In this document: positions 50,403 through 63,036 of the stretch, piece after piece
How positions within the stretch are numbered: position 1 is the stretch's first letter
Layout: each line of letters begins with the position of its first letter
Source: CAVQXR01 sp963717955
Lineage (GTDB): Bacteria > Actinomycetota > Thermoleophilia > Gaiellales > Gaiellaceae
Direction: 5' to 3'
NCBI GenBank assembly: GCA_963717955.1
Contig: CAVQXR010000003.1
Coordinates: 186,001 to 250,000 of the forward strand
DNA length: 64,000 bases
The notes under the pieces: generated by a model
What the model was told of the DNA's origin: nothing
Database searches by the model: none
The model's input: the letters and a program-made list of their open reading frames with translations, nothing else
Program-made: the position numbers and the translations under genes

Positions 50403-52484
50403 ATGGCGGACGGGAGCGAAGCCCAGGCGAGTAGCAACGGGGGAGGACGCCGGGTTCGCGTTGCGTGTGACGTCGGCGGCACGTTCACGGACATCTGCGT
50501 TCTCGACGAGGCGTCCGGCAAGCTGCGCGTCGCGAAGGTGCCGTCGACGGCGGACCCGATCGAGGGTGTCCTCGAAGGCGTCGCGGTTGCGGGCGTCGAC
50601 CTTCACGATGTGGCGCTGTTCGCGCATGGCACGACGTTGGCGACGAACGCCCTGATCACGCGCAACTTCCCGCCCGCGATCATGGTGACGACGCGGGGAT
50701 TCCGGGATGTGATCGAGATCCGTCGCGGCAACCGCGACGACCTGTGGGACACCTACAAGGAGGTCGCCCCTCCGTACATCCGCCGGCGCGACCGGCTCGT
50801 CGTCACCGAGCGGGTCGACTACTCGGGGGCGATGATCACTCCGCTCGACGAGGACGGGGCCCGTGAGCTCGCCCACACGATCAAGAAGCGCGGCGTCACC
50901 AACATCGCCGTCTGCTTCGTGAACGCCTTCGTCAACCCGCACAACGAGAGGCGCATGAAGGAGATCCTCGAGGAGGAGATCCCGGGCGTGATTGTGTCGA
51001 CCTCGAGCGACGTGCTTCCCGAGATCTTCGAGCACGAGCGGTTCTCGACCACGGTCGCCAACACCGTGCTCGCACCAGTGGTCGGCCAGTACGCCCGCCG
51101 GCTCGAGCAGCGCCTGCAGGACTCCGGCTACGGCGAAGACCTGCTGCTGCTGCACTCGGGTGGCGGGGTGATGACGCCGAAGACCTGTGAGCGCTTCGCG
51201 GCCCGCCTGGCCGCCTCCGGTATCGCCGCGGGCGCGATCGCGAGCCGGCACATCGGCATGCTCTGCGGGTTCGAGAACTCGATCGGGCTCGACATGGGCG
51301 GCACCTCGACAGACGTGTCCCTGTGCGACCGCGGCGAGGTGAGGGTGACCAAGGAGTGGTGGGTCGAGTACGGCTACCCGATCTGCTTCCCGAGCATCGA
51401 GGTGCTCACGATCGGAGCCGGCGGCGGCTCGATCGCCTGGATCGACGAAGCCGGCTCGCTTCGCAATGGCCCCCAGTCGGCAGGGTCGAGTCCCGGGCCC
51501 GCGTGTTACCTGCGCGGGGGAGAAAAGCCGACGAACTCCGACGCGAACGTCGTGCTCGGCCGGCTTGGCTCGACGCTCGCCGGTGGTGCGGTGTCCCTCG
51601 ACGCGGATGCGGCCATGCGTGTGATCAGCGAGCACGTCGCGAAGCCGCTCGGACTCTCGCCGCCCGAGGCGGCGTCGGCCGTGATCAAGGTGGCCAACGC
51701 AAACATGGGTGACGCTGTCCGCCTGATCTCGATCCGGCGCGGCTACGATCCGCGCGATTTCGCTCTCGTCGTCTTCGGCGGTGCGGGCCCCCTCCACGGG
51801 GCCGCGCTCGCACGCGAACTCTCGATCCCGACCGTGCTCGTGCCACCGCACCCGGGCGTGACCTCGGCGCTCGGCTGCCTGCTCGTGGACATCCGCCACG
51901 ACATCTCCGTCATGTACCTCGGGCGGGCCGACACACTCGATCCCGCCGACGTCGAAGCGCGTTTCCAGGAACTCGAGGCCGAGGGCCGGGAGCGCCTCGG
52001 GCACGAGAGCGTGCCCGAGGACCGGATGAGCCTGCAGCGGTACGTCGACATGCGATACCTGGGCCAGTGGCGCTCCATGTCGATCCCCGTCGACGCACCG
52101 ATCACGTCGCTCGACGACGTGATCAGCCTCTTCCACGACGAACACGGGCGCGAGCACAACTACAAGCGCACCGAGGCGCCGGTCGAGGTCTATCGCCTGA
52201 GCGTCGCCGCCGTTGGCCTAACGCCGAAGGCAGAGCTCGCGCGGCATGAGCTCGGCAGCAAGGAGGCCGTGCCGGTCGAGAGCCGCAAGGTTCACTTCGA
52301 CGAGTCGGATCACCCGCTCGACACCCCCGTCTACAACCGCCATGACCTCGGGGCCGGCAGTCGAGTCGAGGGGCCTGCGATCATCGACCAGCTCGACTCC
52401 ACGACCGTCGTCCCCCCTGGCGTCACAGCCGAGGTGGACGCCTGGCTGAACATTCGCATGGAGATTCCAGAGGAGGTCTCGTGA
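50403..52484 (+). CDS. hyuA: Hydantoinase/oxoprolinase family protein, subunit A (HyuA-like)
   Basis: A 693-residue ATP-dependent hydantoinase/oxoprolinase A subunit, started at ATG 50403 behind AAAGGAG. The acetate/sugar-kinase-like phosphate motif DVGGTFTD is at residues 23-30 and a second GLDMGGTSTDVSLC near the middle; HGTTLATNALI and FGGAGPLHG are also family marks. With subunit B it opens cyclic amides (N-methylhydantoin, 5-oxoproline) or activates related carbonyl compounds using ATP. A long antisense frame over the gene is a high-GC shadow. The gene overlaps hyuB by 4 nt. Confidence 0.92.
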   Translation: MADGSEAQASSNGGGRRVRVACDVGGTFTDICVLDEASGKLRVAKVPSTADPIEGVLEGVAVAGVDLHDVALFAHGTTLATNALITRNFPPAIMVTTRGFRDVIEIRRGNRDDLWDTYKEVAPPYIRRRDRLVVTERVDYSGAMITPLDEDGARELAHTIKKRGVTNIAVCFVNAFVNPHNERRMKEILEEEIPGVIVSTSSDVLPEIFEHERFSTTVANTVLAPVVGQYARRLEQRLQDSGYGEDLLLLHSGGGVMTPKTCERFAARLAASGIAAGAIASRHIGMLCGFENSIGLDMGGTSTDVSLCDRGEVRVTKEWWVEYGYPICFPSIEVLTIGAGGGSIAWIDEAGSLRNGPQSAGSSPGPACYLRGGEKPTNSDANVVLGRLGSTLAGGAVSLDADAAMRVISEHVAKPLGLSPPEAASAVIKVANANMGDAVRLISIRRGYDPRDFALVVFGGAGPLHGAALARELSIPTVLVPPHPGVTSALGCLLVDIRHDISVMYLGRADTLDPADVEARFQELEAEGRERLGHESVPEDRMSLQRYVDMRYLGQWRSMSIPVDAPITSLDDVISLFHDEHGREHNYKRTEAPVEVYRLSVAAVGLTPKAELARHELGSKEAVPVESRKVHFDESDHPLDTPVYNRHDLGAGSRVEGPAIIDQLDSTTVVPPGVTAEVDAWLNIRMEIPEEVS

Positions 52485-54508
52485 GCACCAATACCGACAG
52501 GACCTACAGCCTCGATCCTGTGACGTTCGAGGTGCTGAAGAACGCCTTCGTGAACATCGTCGACCAGATGGCCGAGCAGATCTTCCGCACGTGCTACTCG
52601 TTCGTGATCTACTCGCGCGACTTTTCCTCAGCTCTGTGCGACCCGAACGGCGACACGATCATGCAGGGGTCGGGCGACATCGCGGCGCACGTCGGCACGC
52701 TGCACTACACGGCGAAGGCCGTGCTCAACAACTTCCCGGATGACATCCACGAGGGCGACGTGTTCGTCGTCAACGACGTCTACCAGGGCGGCACGCACTT
52801 CAACGACACGCGCGTCGTCCGGCCGATCTTCTGGGACGGTGAGATGGTCGCGATGTCCCAGGCGAACGGCCACTGGGCCGACGTTGGTGGCGCCACACCC
52901 GGCTCGTTCAACATCAACGCCCTCGATCACATGGCGGAGGGGCTGCGGATCACGCCGGTGCGCGTGTGGGACCGCGGCCGCTACCTGAGGGACGTCGCCG
53001 AGCTGATCGCGAACAACACCCGCGCGCCGCTGGACATCATCGGCGACATGCAGGCACAGTCGGAGGCAACCCGTGTCGCCGAGCGTGAGATCCACCGCCT
53101 GATCGAGAAGTACGGCAAGGAGACGCTCGTCACGGCGTTCTCGGAGGTGCAGGACTACGTCGAGCGCCTGACCCGCCAGAGGGTCGCGAAGCTTCCCAAC
53201 GGAACCTGGGAGACGGAGGACTACATCGACGTCGACCCGGCACTCGGCGAGGGCCTGATCCCGATCAACGTCAAGATGACGATCGACGGCGACTCGATCC
53301 ACTACGACCTATCCGGGTCGCATCCGCACTCGCTGTCGACGTTCCTGAACACCTGTTACGGCGGTGCGTTCGCGGCGATCGTGGCGGGGACGAAGATCCA
53401 GTTCCCCGACATCCCGCTCAACTCGGGCTTGTACCGGGTCGTGACCGTCGACCTGGGTAAGCCAGGAAGCGTCGTCAACGCGGTTTGGCCGACGCCGGCG
53501 GCCGGGTTCTGCTCGGGTCCCTTCGAGAAGATCATGAACGCGATCTTCGAGCTGTGGGCCGACCTGCTGCCCGAACGCGCCATGGCCTGCACGTTCAACC
53601 TCGAGTACCTGCTCGTCGGTGGCCGGGACGGGCGGTACGAGGGGCTGCCGTACTTCATGTGGTACGACTGGATGGTCGGCGGCTGGGGCGCCCGGAACGG
53701 GCGGGACGGCTGGGGCGGTACCGGCCCGGTCTTCGGCGTCCAGCTTGGCACCCAGCCGTTCGAGGGCCAGGAGCGGCTCTCGCCCGTGCTGACAACCGGC
53801 CACGAGTTCCGCCAGGACTCGGGCGGGCCCGGACGTTACAGGGGCGGCATGGGCGTCGAGAAGGGCGGGACGCTTATGGAAGCCGAGCGCACCGTCATGT
53901 CGTACTGCTGCGACCGCGAGCGGTCGGTCACATGGGGTCTCTGGGGAGGGCTTCCCTCGATCCCGCACGGCGTCTGGGTCAACCCGGGCCAGGGCCCTGA
54001 CCGCGAGCGGTATCTCGGCTCGATCTTCTCGAACGTACGCATCAGCTCGGGTGACACGTTCACCCGACCGTCGGCCGGCGGCGGCGGCCTTGGCGACCCG
54101 CTCGACCGGGACCCGCAGTCGGTCTGCGACGACGTAGCCGACGGCTACGTCTCGGTCGAGCGTGCCCGAAAGGACTACGCCGTCGTGATCAGGGAGATCG
54201 ATGCCGAACTCGCCGAGTACGAATTCGACCGCGAGGCGACGGACGCCGAGCGCGAGCACGTGCGGGCCGAGCGCATGAGCTGGCTCGAGGCCGACCCCGA
54301 GGAGATCGCCTCCCGGTACCGGGCAGGCGAGCTCGACATGCTCGACCTCGTGCGCCAGTACGGCGTCATCCTCAACTGGGGGAACGGGGAGCTCCTGCCG
54401 AAGACGACGGCGGGCTTCCGCGCGATGCTCGCGCGTCGGACCGTGCCCCACTGGAACAACCCCCATCCGGGCCTGAAGGAACCGCACCGAGAGCAGGTCG
54501 CTGTCTGA
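52481..54508 (+). CDS. hyuB: Hydantoinase/oxoprolinase family protein, subunit B (HyuB-like)
   Basis: A 675-residue B subunit starting at GTG 52481 in a 4-nt overlap with hyuA. Family marks include DPVTFEVLKNAFVNIVDQMAEQ, SRDFSSALCDPNGD, GDVFVVNDVYQGGTH, HWADVGGATPGSF and DSGGPGRYRGGMGVE. It is longer than many HyuB proteins (roughly 520-600) because of a C-terminal extension of about 100 residues (RKDYAVVIREIDAELAEYEF and later). The cyclic-amide substrate would match amides imported by the Urt-like transporter. Confidence 0.92.
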   Translation: MSTNTDRTYSLDPVTFEVLKNAFVNIVDQMAEQIFRTCYSFVIYSRDFSSALCDPNGDTIMQGSGDIAAHVGTLHYTAKAVLNNFPDDIHEGDVFVVNDVYQGGTHFNDTRVVRPIFWDGEMVAMSQANGHWADVGGATPGSFNINALDHMAEGLRITPVRVWDRGRYLRDVAELIANNTRAPLDIIGDMQAQSEATRVAEREIHRLIEKYGKETLVTAFSEVQDYVERLTRQRVAKLPNGTWETEDYIDVDPALGEGLIPINVKMTIDGDSIHYDLSGSHPHSLSTFLNTCYGGAFAAIVAGTKIQFPDIPLNSGLYRVVTVDLGKPGSVVNAVWPTPAAGFCSGPFEKIMNAIFELWADLLPERAMACTFNLEYLLVGGRDGRYEGLPYFMWYDWMVGGWGARNGRDGWGGTGPVFGVQLGTQPFEGQERLSPVLTTGHEFRQDSGGPGRYRGGMGVEKGGTLMEAERTVMSYCCDRERSVTWGLWGGLPSIPHGVWVNPGQGPDRERYLGSIFSNVRISSGDTFTRPSAGGGGLGDPLDRDPQSVCDDVADGYVSVERARKDYAVVIREIDAELAEYEFDREATDAEREHVRAERMSWLEADPEEIASRYRAGELDMLDLVRQYGVILNWGNGELLPKTTAGFRAMLARRTVPHWNNPHPGLKEPHREQVAV

Positions 54509-54571
54509 CGGCCATTCCTCCGCCGCGGTGGCGCCTCAGATCCATGCGCGCCATCGCGGCTTCCCCCAGGC

Positions 54572-55051
54572 ATGAACACCATGGACCGGCTCCACGTTCC
54601 TCTTCAGCTCGAGTTGTTGGCAGACGATCGGTCGGCCGTGCGGCCCGTGCCGGGAGATCCTTCAGGGACCACGATCCTGCTCTTCTACCGCGATCCGTGG
54701 TGACGGCCGTGCACCCGCCAGCTGGTCAGCCTGGCCGAGGCGTACCCCGAGCTTCGGATGCTTGGCAGCGAGGTGTACCTCGTCACGCCCGAGGAATCAT
54801 CTGCCGGCCTGATCCTCCGTGCCAAGCACGGGCTTCCGTTCCCCGTGCTATCGGACCCAGGCGGCCGGCTGCTGACCGACCGGCTGGGCCTGTGGGACGA
54901 GGGCCGTGGTGTGCCGTGCCCGGCGGTCGCGATCGTCGATGCGGGTGGTCGGGTCGAGCGGCTGTTCACATCCGCAGACGACAGAGAGCGGCCGTCGACG
55001 GAGACCCTGCTCGAAGCTGTGCGCGCCGTGCGCAAGCAGAGCCGGACGTGA
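54572..55051 (+). CDS. Probable selenocysteine-containing peroxiredoxin-like protein (in-frame UGA at 54701)
   Basis: A thioredoxin-fold AhpC/TSA-like protein of 159 residues if the UGA at 54701-54703 is read as selenocysteine; ordinary gene calling would keep only the part after it. The frame runs from ATG 54572 (or 54581) to TGA 55049. It reads TTILLFYRDPW-U-R-P-C-TRQL at residues 33-51, exactly where peroxiredoxin-like proteins have WC-x-x-C, so Sec44 replaces the first Cys of a CxxC and Cys47 is the resolving residue. Downstream, LPFPVLSDPGGRLLTDRLGL is a standard peroxiredoxin segment. A SECIS-like hairpin lies at 54717-54735. It follows hyuB by 63 bp and precedes a stress protein gene. 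Peroxide or disulfide reduction is the likely role. Confidence 0.78.
54717..54735 (+). promoter_or_regulatory. Bacterial SECIS-like hairpin after the in-frame UGA
   Basis: The RNA GCCAGCU-GGUC-AGC-CUGGC folds as a five-pair lower stem (GCCAG/CUGGC), a bulged C (54730), a two-pair upper stem (CU/AG) and a GGUC loop (54724-54727). Counting U of UGA as 1, the loop GGU falls at 24-26. In the Escherichia coli fdhF element the GGU is at 22-24, with a nearby bulge. It lies within the coding region, as bacterial SECIS elements must. Confidence 0.65.
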
Positions 55052-55085
55052 TGAGAGTCCAATCCAAGCCGGAGGAGGCGCTGGC

Positions 55086-55499
55086 GTGAAACACGTGCTG
55101 ATTGCGATCGACGGCTCCGAGATGAGCAAGCTGGCCGCGGAGAAAGGGCTGCTGCTCGCCGGTTTGCTCCAGGCGAACGTGACGTTTGCCTCCGTCGTGC
55201 CGGACGTCCCACCGAGTTTCCAGGCCGAGCAGGGGCACCCGAGCGGCGACGTGATGGATGTGATCAACGAGGTGCTCGGGCAGGCCACGGAGCGGGGGCT
55301 CGAGGCCGAGTACCAAATCCTCGTCGGCAACACCGCGGAGGAGATCACGAAGCTGGCCCGTGATCGGGACGTCGACCTGATCGTCCTCGGCTCGCGCGGC
55401 CTCGGCGCCGTCCGGGGAGTGCTGCTCGGGAGCGTGTCCCACGCGGTCGTCACGCACGCCGCCTGCCCTGTGCTCGTCGTGAAGGAGAGAGAGCACTGA
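55086..55499 (+). CDS. Universal stress protein family (UspA-like)
   Basis: A 137-residue UspA-domain protein starting at GTG 55086 behind GGAGGAGG. It has KHVLIAIDGSEMSKLAAEKG at the start, DVDLIVLGSRGLGAVRGVLLGSVSHAVV near the end (the G-x2-G-x9-GS nucleotide-binding motif) and the terminal CPVLVVKE. Such proteins bind ATP and help survival under stress. It lies 34 bp downstream of the selenoprotein gene, likely in the same transcript, pointing to an oxidative or starvation context. Confidence 0.9.
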   Translation: MKHVLIAIDGSEMSKLAAEKGLLLAGLLQANVTFASVVPDVPPSFQAEQGHPSGDVMDVINEVLGQATERGLEAEYQILVGNTAEEITKLARDRDVDLIVLGSRGLGAVRGVLLGSVSHAVVTHAACPVLVVKEREH

Positions 55500-55619
55500 C
55501 AACGCGACCCCAAGCGGACGCAGCCGTGAGGGTGGCCCCGCCCGACGATCGATTCGCGCGCAACCCGACTGAGAGAGCCGCCGCGCTCCTTCGACGTCGT
55601 TCCATCCAAGGAGGTCGAG

Positions 55620-57131
55620 ATGTCGGTCCGCAAGCCAACAGTCGGTGAACTCGAGCGAATCGCGTGTTCGTACGGACTCGATCTCTCCCACGCGGAACTG
55701 GAGTCGTTCCGTGCACTGTTGGACGGCCCGCTGGCATCCTATGCCAGGATCGATCAGCTCGAACAGCCGGCTGTTCCGGTGGACCATCCGCGCACCCCCG
55801 GGTACCGCCCATCGGCGGCCGAGAACCCTTTCAACGCCTGGTACTGGCGCTGCTCGATCCGGGGCAGCGACCACGGACGGCTCGCAGGCAAACGGATCGC
55901 GGTCAAGGACAACATCTGCGTGGCCGGCGTTCCGATGATGAACGGCTCGGCGGTGCTGGAGGGGTACGTCCCCGACGAGGACGCGACCGTCGTGTCGCGG
56001 ATCCTCGCGGAAGGCGGGGAAATCGCGGGTAAGGCTGTCTGCGAACACCTCTGCTTCTCGGGCGGAAGCCATACGAGCGATACGGGCCCGGTTCAGAATC
56101 CGCGGCGACCCGGGTACTCCGCGGGAGGATCCTCCAGCGGGAGCGCCGCCCTCGTCGCCGCCGGCGAGGTCGACCTGGCGCTCGGCGGCGATCAGGGCGG
56201 CTCGATCCGCATCCCGAGCTCGTGGTGCGGGGTGACGGGATTGAAGCCGACCTACGGGCTTGTCCCGTACACGGGCGTGTTCCCGATCGAGCTGACGCTC
56301 GATCACGTCGGCCCGATCGCGAGGACCGTCGCGGACACCGCGCTCTTCCTCGATGTGCTCGCCGGCAGCGACCACCTCGACCCTCGGCAGCCCGAGATCG
56401 TCCCCGCCCAGAGCTACCTCGACCTTGGCGCCGGAATCGAAGGGCTCCGCGTCGGTGTTCTGGAGGAGGGCTTCGGGTGGCCCGGTGCGTCGGAGGAAGA
56501 CGTGGACGAGTTGGTGCGCCGTTCAGCCGCCGATCTTGCGACGGCCGGAGCAGAGGTGAGAACCATCTCCGTTCCCGAGCACCGTGACGGGATCCATCTC
56601 TGGAACGCGATTGCGATCGAGGGCGCCACCTCGCTGATGCTCCGCGGCAACGGCATGGGGACGAACTGGAAGGGCCACTACACGACCGGGCTGCTCGACT
56701 TCTTCGGCAGGAGCCGCGTTGCCCGCGCCAACGACTTTTCGATCACGGTAAAGCTCGTGCTGCTGCTGGGCGAGTACATGCACGATCGCTACCAGGGCCG
56801 CTACTACGCGAAGGCGCAGAACATCGCGAGGACGCTCCGCGGCGCCTACGACGCCGCGCTCGCAGACGTGGACGTGCTCGTCCTTCCGACCCTCCCGATG
56901 AAGGCGACGAAGCTCCCGGGAACCGACGCCACCGACGCTGAACTCGTCGCTCGCGCTTTGGAGATGCTGATCAACACCTGCCCGTTCGACATCACGGGCC
57001 ACCCCGCTCTGACGGTGCCGTGTGGCTCCTCGGACGGGCTTCCGGTCGGGATGATGATGGTCGGGCGCCGGTGGGACGACTTAACCGTGCTCAAGGCCGG
57101 CCACGCGGTCGAGCAGGCTCTCCAAGTCTGA
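55620..57131 (+). CDS. Amidase (amidase signature family)
   Basis: A 503-residue amidase-signature enzyme starting at ATG 55620 behind AAGGAGG. The Ser-cisSer-Lys triad is complete: Lys96 (VKDNIC), Ser171 in GGSSSGSAAL and Ser195 in GGDQGGSIRIPSS, with the 24-residue Ser spacing typical of the family. It hydrolyses an amide to acid and ammonia. After the hydantoinase and amide transporter it is the natural last step of nitrogen release, for example from an N-carbamoyl or amide intermediate. Relatives include allophanate hydrolase and indoleacetamide hydrolase, and I cannot choose between them. Confidence 0.9.
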   Translation: MSVRKPTVGELERIACSYGLDLSHAELESFRALLDGPLASYARIDQLEQPAVPVDHPRTPGYRPSAAENPFNAWYWRCSIRGSDHGRLAGKRIAVKDNICVAGVPMMNGSAVLEGYVPDEDATVVSRILAEGGEIAGKAVCEHLCFSGGSHTSDTGPVQNPRRPGYSAGGSSSGSAALVAAGEVDLALGGDQGGSIRIPSSWCGVTGLKPTYGLVPYTGVFPIELTLDHVGPIARTVADTALFLDVLAGSDHLDPRQPEIVPAQSYLDLGAGIEGLRVGVLEEGFGWPGASEEDVDELVRRSAADLATAGAEVRTISVPEHRDGIHLWNAIAIEGATSLMLRGNGMGTNWKGHYTTGLLDFFGRSRVARANDFSITVKLVLLLGEYMHDRYQGRYYAKAQNIARTLRGAYDAALADVDVLVLPTLPMKATKLPGTDATDAELVARALEMLINTCPFDITGHPALTVPCGSSDGLPVGMMMVGRRWDDLTVLKAGHAVEQALQV

Positions 57132-57157
57132 TCCCCACGGTGTGCCGCCGGCGCCGA

Positions 57158-57505
57158 TCACCGCGAATTCGATGGGTGGGGCGCGGGCCGAGGCATCCCG
57201 GGCGCTTCCCGGACCGCCCGAGCGTCAGGTAGGAGACGCTCCTTTCCTTCACTCAAAGACGAGTCGACGGGCGGCCCTGCGGTCCTCCTCGCTCTCTCGG
57301 CGACGAGCCGGGATGGAACGGTAGGTTTCGGCCGGCTACCCGACCGCCAAGTATCAGCATAGCTCCACGACCTCGAGATCTCACCGTCCGTCAAGTCAGC
57401 GACGATTTGGCCACCACCGACGCCGACGGACTCAATACGCAGCACCGCGCCGGTACCAGACTCGATCACCTCACCCGACGCGTCTGAGAAGCGAATCGTG
57501 GCCAT
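57158..57505 (-). CDS. Hypothetical protein (possibly frameshifted)
   Basis: A 115-residue frame from ATG 57505. The first 50 residues look real: ATIRFSDASGEVIESGTGAV, then LRIESVGVGGGQIVADLTDG, a beta-rich pattern. The rest (SRPKPTVPSRLVAERARR onward) has the Arg/Pro look of a shadow frame, so the gene may be frameshifted near residue 55. I do not recognise a family. Confidence 0.35.
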   Translation of the reverse strand: MATIRFSDASGEVIESGTGAVLRIESVGVGGGQIVADLTDGEISRSWSYADTWRSGSRPKPTVPSRLVAERARRTAGPPVDSSLSEGKERLLPDARAVREAPGMPRPAPHPSNSR

Positions 57506-57585
57506 GCCTACCCATCGTAATAGTGGGTGTGCCGCACCGCTCGCGCCCTACTCGGTCGGGACTGCCCAGGGCCGGTCGAATGGTG

Positions 57586-57942
57586 TCACCGCGCCGCTTC
57601 TTCGGCCTCCTCGACCACGGCCTCGACGAGGTGATGTTTCCAGTCGGCGGGCTCGGCGTAGAGTTCGGCGCGTCGGCCAGGTCGTGGTCGTCCCGGTCTC
57701 GTCCTCGGGCAACGAGCCGCCTCGGCAGTCCGCTTCTCACGAGCGGATGACGAGCGACCGAGAACTCGCGTCGCACGACCGAGGCGGCGCCGCAGCTCGC
57801 CTCGAGGAACATGCCGCGGCTCTGGGGATCGTCGCGTCGCCGTCGAGCAGGTGCTCGAGCACCGACAGACGAACCCGCCAAGATCGGACGGGGAGAAACG
57901 GAAGCCGTTATCGGTGAGTCGCATCTGACTGGAGACAATCAA
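57586..57942 (-). CDS. Hypothetical protein, probably a decayed gene
   Basis: A 118-residue frame. The beginning (RLTDNGFRFSPSDLGGFVC) recalls nuclease-type proteins with an SPSDL start, and the end (YAEPADWKHHLVEAVVEEAEEAAR) looks like a genuine amphipathic helix. The Arg-rich middle looks non-coding, so indels are likely. The family link is weak. Confidence 0.3.
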   Translation of the reverse strand: MIVSSQMRLTDNGFRFSPSDLGGFVCRCSSTCSTATRRSPEPRHVPRGELRRRLGRATRVLGRSSSAREKRTAEAARCPRTRPGRPRPGRRAELYAEPADWKHHLVEAVVEEAEEAAR

Positions 57943-58038
57943 CGTAGGCGGAATACGGTCTCTACCGTGGCCGAGCTGTGCCGTGCGGCGGGCATATCCA
58001 CTCCGGACGACGAGCTACCCGAGCGCAAGCTTCAAGCG

Positions 58039-58425
58039 TCAAGCGGGTGGCACCCTAGCCTTCCACTCCTCGATCAGGACATAGAGCCGCTCGCCGGCCT
58101 GCTGTCGGATGAGGGCTGAGATGACAATGAGCGCGACAGCCGTCGCCGCGAAGCTCAGAGGTCGGGCGTAGGCCGCGGCGCGCGCCTTCGGCCGCCTCGA
58201 CCTGAGGAGGATCTCGTCGAGGTAGGGACGCGCGGTTACGAACGCGCGGCGCCTGACGATCTCAGCCGAGAGCCGGCGCACGGTCGCCAGCGAAGAGGCC
58301 CGGTCTGACGAGACGTTCGGCCGTCCCCGAGCGCGAGTGGCACCATGGTCGCCGGCGAGGAGTTCGACGATGCCCGGGTGTCGAGTGGGGCCACCTCGTC
58401 TTGGCCGCGAACGACACTCAATCAA
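58039..58425 (-). CDS. Hypothetical protein with one C-terminal membrane segment
   Basis: A 128-residue frame. Residues about 88-106 (RPLSFAATAVALIVISALI) would form one membrane helix after an Arg-rich N-terminus, leaving a short tail (RQQAGERLYVLIEEWKARVPPA). No family is recognised. The start is unclear, as no ribosome site is visible. It may be a small membrane protein or a chance frame. Confidence 0.35.
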   Translation of the reverse strand: MIECRSRPRRGGPTRHPGIVELLAGDHGATRARGRPNVSSDRASSLATVRRLSAEIVRRRAFVTARPYLDEILLRSRRPKARAAAYARPLSFAATAVALIVISALIRQQAGERLYVLIEEWKARVPPA

Positions 58426-58458
58426 TTTGGCCCACTGGCAACGCCGCCGGCGGTTAGC

Positions 58459-59465
58459 TCACCAGGGCCCGTAGATGCCGCTGTTGGCTTGCCGCAGTGC
58501 GCCGACGTAGCCTGCTCGCTCGTAGTCCGTCTCGTCCGTGCCGGGCGGTACGGCGAGCAGCCCGCGCAGTTCGTCGACGGCTGCGAATCCTTTGCGTGCC
58601 ATCCAGTCGGAGAGGCCGTCGAGCAGCGCGGTTGCATGTTCGGGGCCGTGCCGGAGCAGGGCCGAGGCGGTCATGACGACGTCGGCGCCGGCGAGGAGGT
58701 ACTTGGCGACGTCGGCCGCGGTCTCGACGCCGGTGGTCGCGGCGAGCGAGGCGCGCACCCGTCCGTGGAGGAGCGCGATCCACGTGCGCGATAGCCGGGC
58801 GTCGACCGGGTTGGAGAGGCTGACCTCGGGTACGACGGCGAGCTTGTCCGGGTCGATGTCGGGTTGCAGGAATCGGTTGAACAGGACGAGCGCGTCCGCG
58901 CCGGCCTCGTCGAGCCGTAGCGCCATCTCACCCGTTGAGCTGAAGTAGGGGCTGAGCTTGACCGCCACCGGCAGGTCGACCGCGTCCTTGACTCGGCTCA
59001 GGACGTCGACGTGTCGCTGCTCGACGTCGCGGCCGGAGATGCGCGGGTCGCCGGGGAGGTAGTAGATGTTCAGCTCGATCGCGGCGGCGCCGGCGTCCTG
59101 CATCGCCCGGGCGTAGCCGGTCCAGCCGCCGGGTGTGACGCCGTTCAGGCTGGCGATCACCGGAACGTCGACCGCGGCGGCGGCGCGCTCGAGCAGGCTC
59201 AGGTAGCGCCGCGGGCCGGCCTCGTCCTCGGCAGCGGCCGGGAAGTAGGAGAGCGACTCGCCGAAGCTCTCGGTGCCGGCGTCGACCAGCCGCGCGTTCT
59301 CTGCCGCCTCGCGGCGCAGCTGCTCCTCGAAGAGCGAATAGAGGACGACCGCGCCCACGCCTGCGTCGGCCAGCCGCCGTACGCCGTCCACCGTCTGCGA
59401 GAGCGGCGACGCCGACGCGACAAGCGGGTTGCGCAGCGTGAGGCCCATGTAGCTCGTCGAGAGGT

Positions 59466-59469
<4 letters not shown>
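58459..59469 (-). CDS. Dihydroorotate dehydrogenase-like flavoprotein
   Basis: A 336-residue FMN TIM-barrel of the dihydroorotate dehydrogenase family, started at GTG 59469 in a 4-nt overlap with the end of nifJ. Landmarks: LRNPLVASASPLSQTVDGVRRLADAGVGAVVLYS at the start, AAIELNIYYLPGDP, VAVKLSPYF and GADVVMTASALLRHGP (phosphate site). It has no ferredoxin domain, unlike PreA. Proteins of this type are often found beside pyruvate:ferredoxin oxidoreductase, with an unproven role; pyrimidine biosynthesis is less likely in this operon. No active-site Cys or Ser is obvious in the loop region. Confidence 0.85.

Positions 59470-63035
<3,566 letters not shown>

Positions 63036-63036
<1 letters not shown>

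Noticed and set aside
49099..50655. A plus-strand frame across the UrtC-like gene
   Set aside because: It is a shifted frame of the UrtC-like permease, Arg-rich with no hydrophobic segments; the permease frame has clear membrane helices.
50202..52157. A 651-residue open frame on the minus strand
   Set aside because: It is antisense to hydantoinase A, which shows clear family motifs on the plus strand. The minus translation is a composition artefact.
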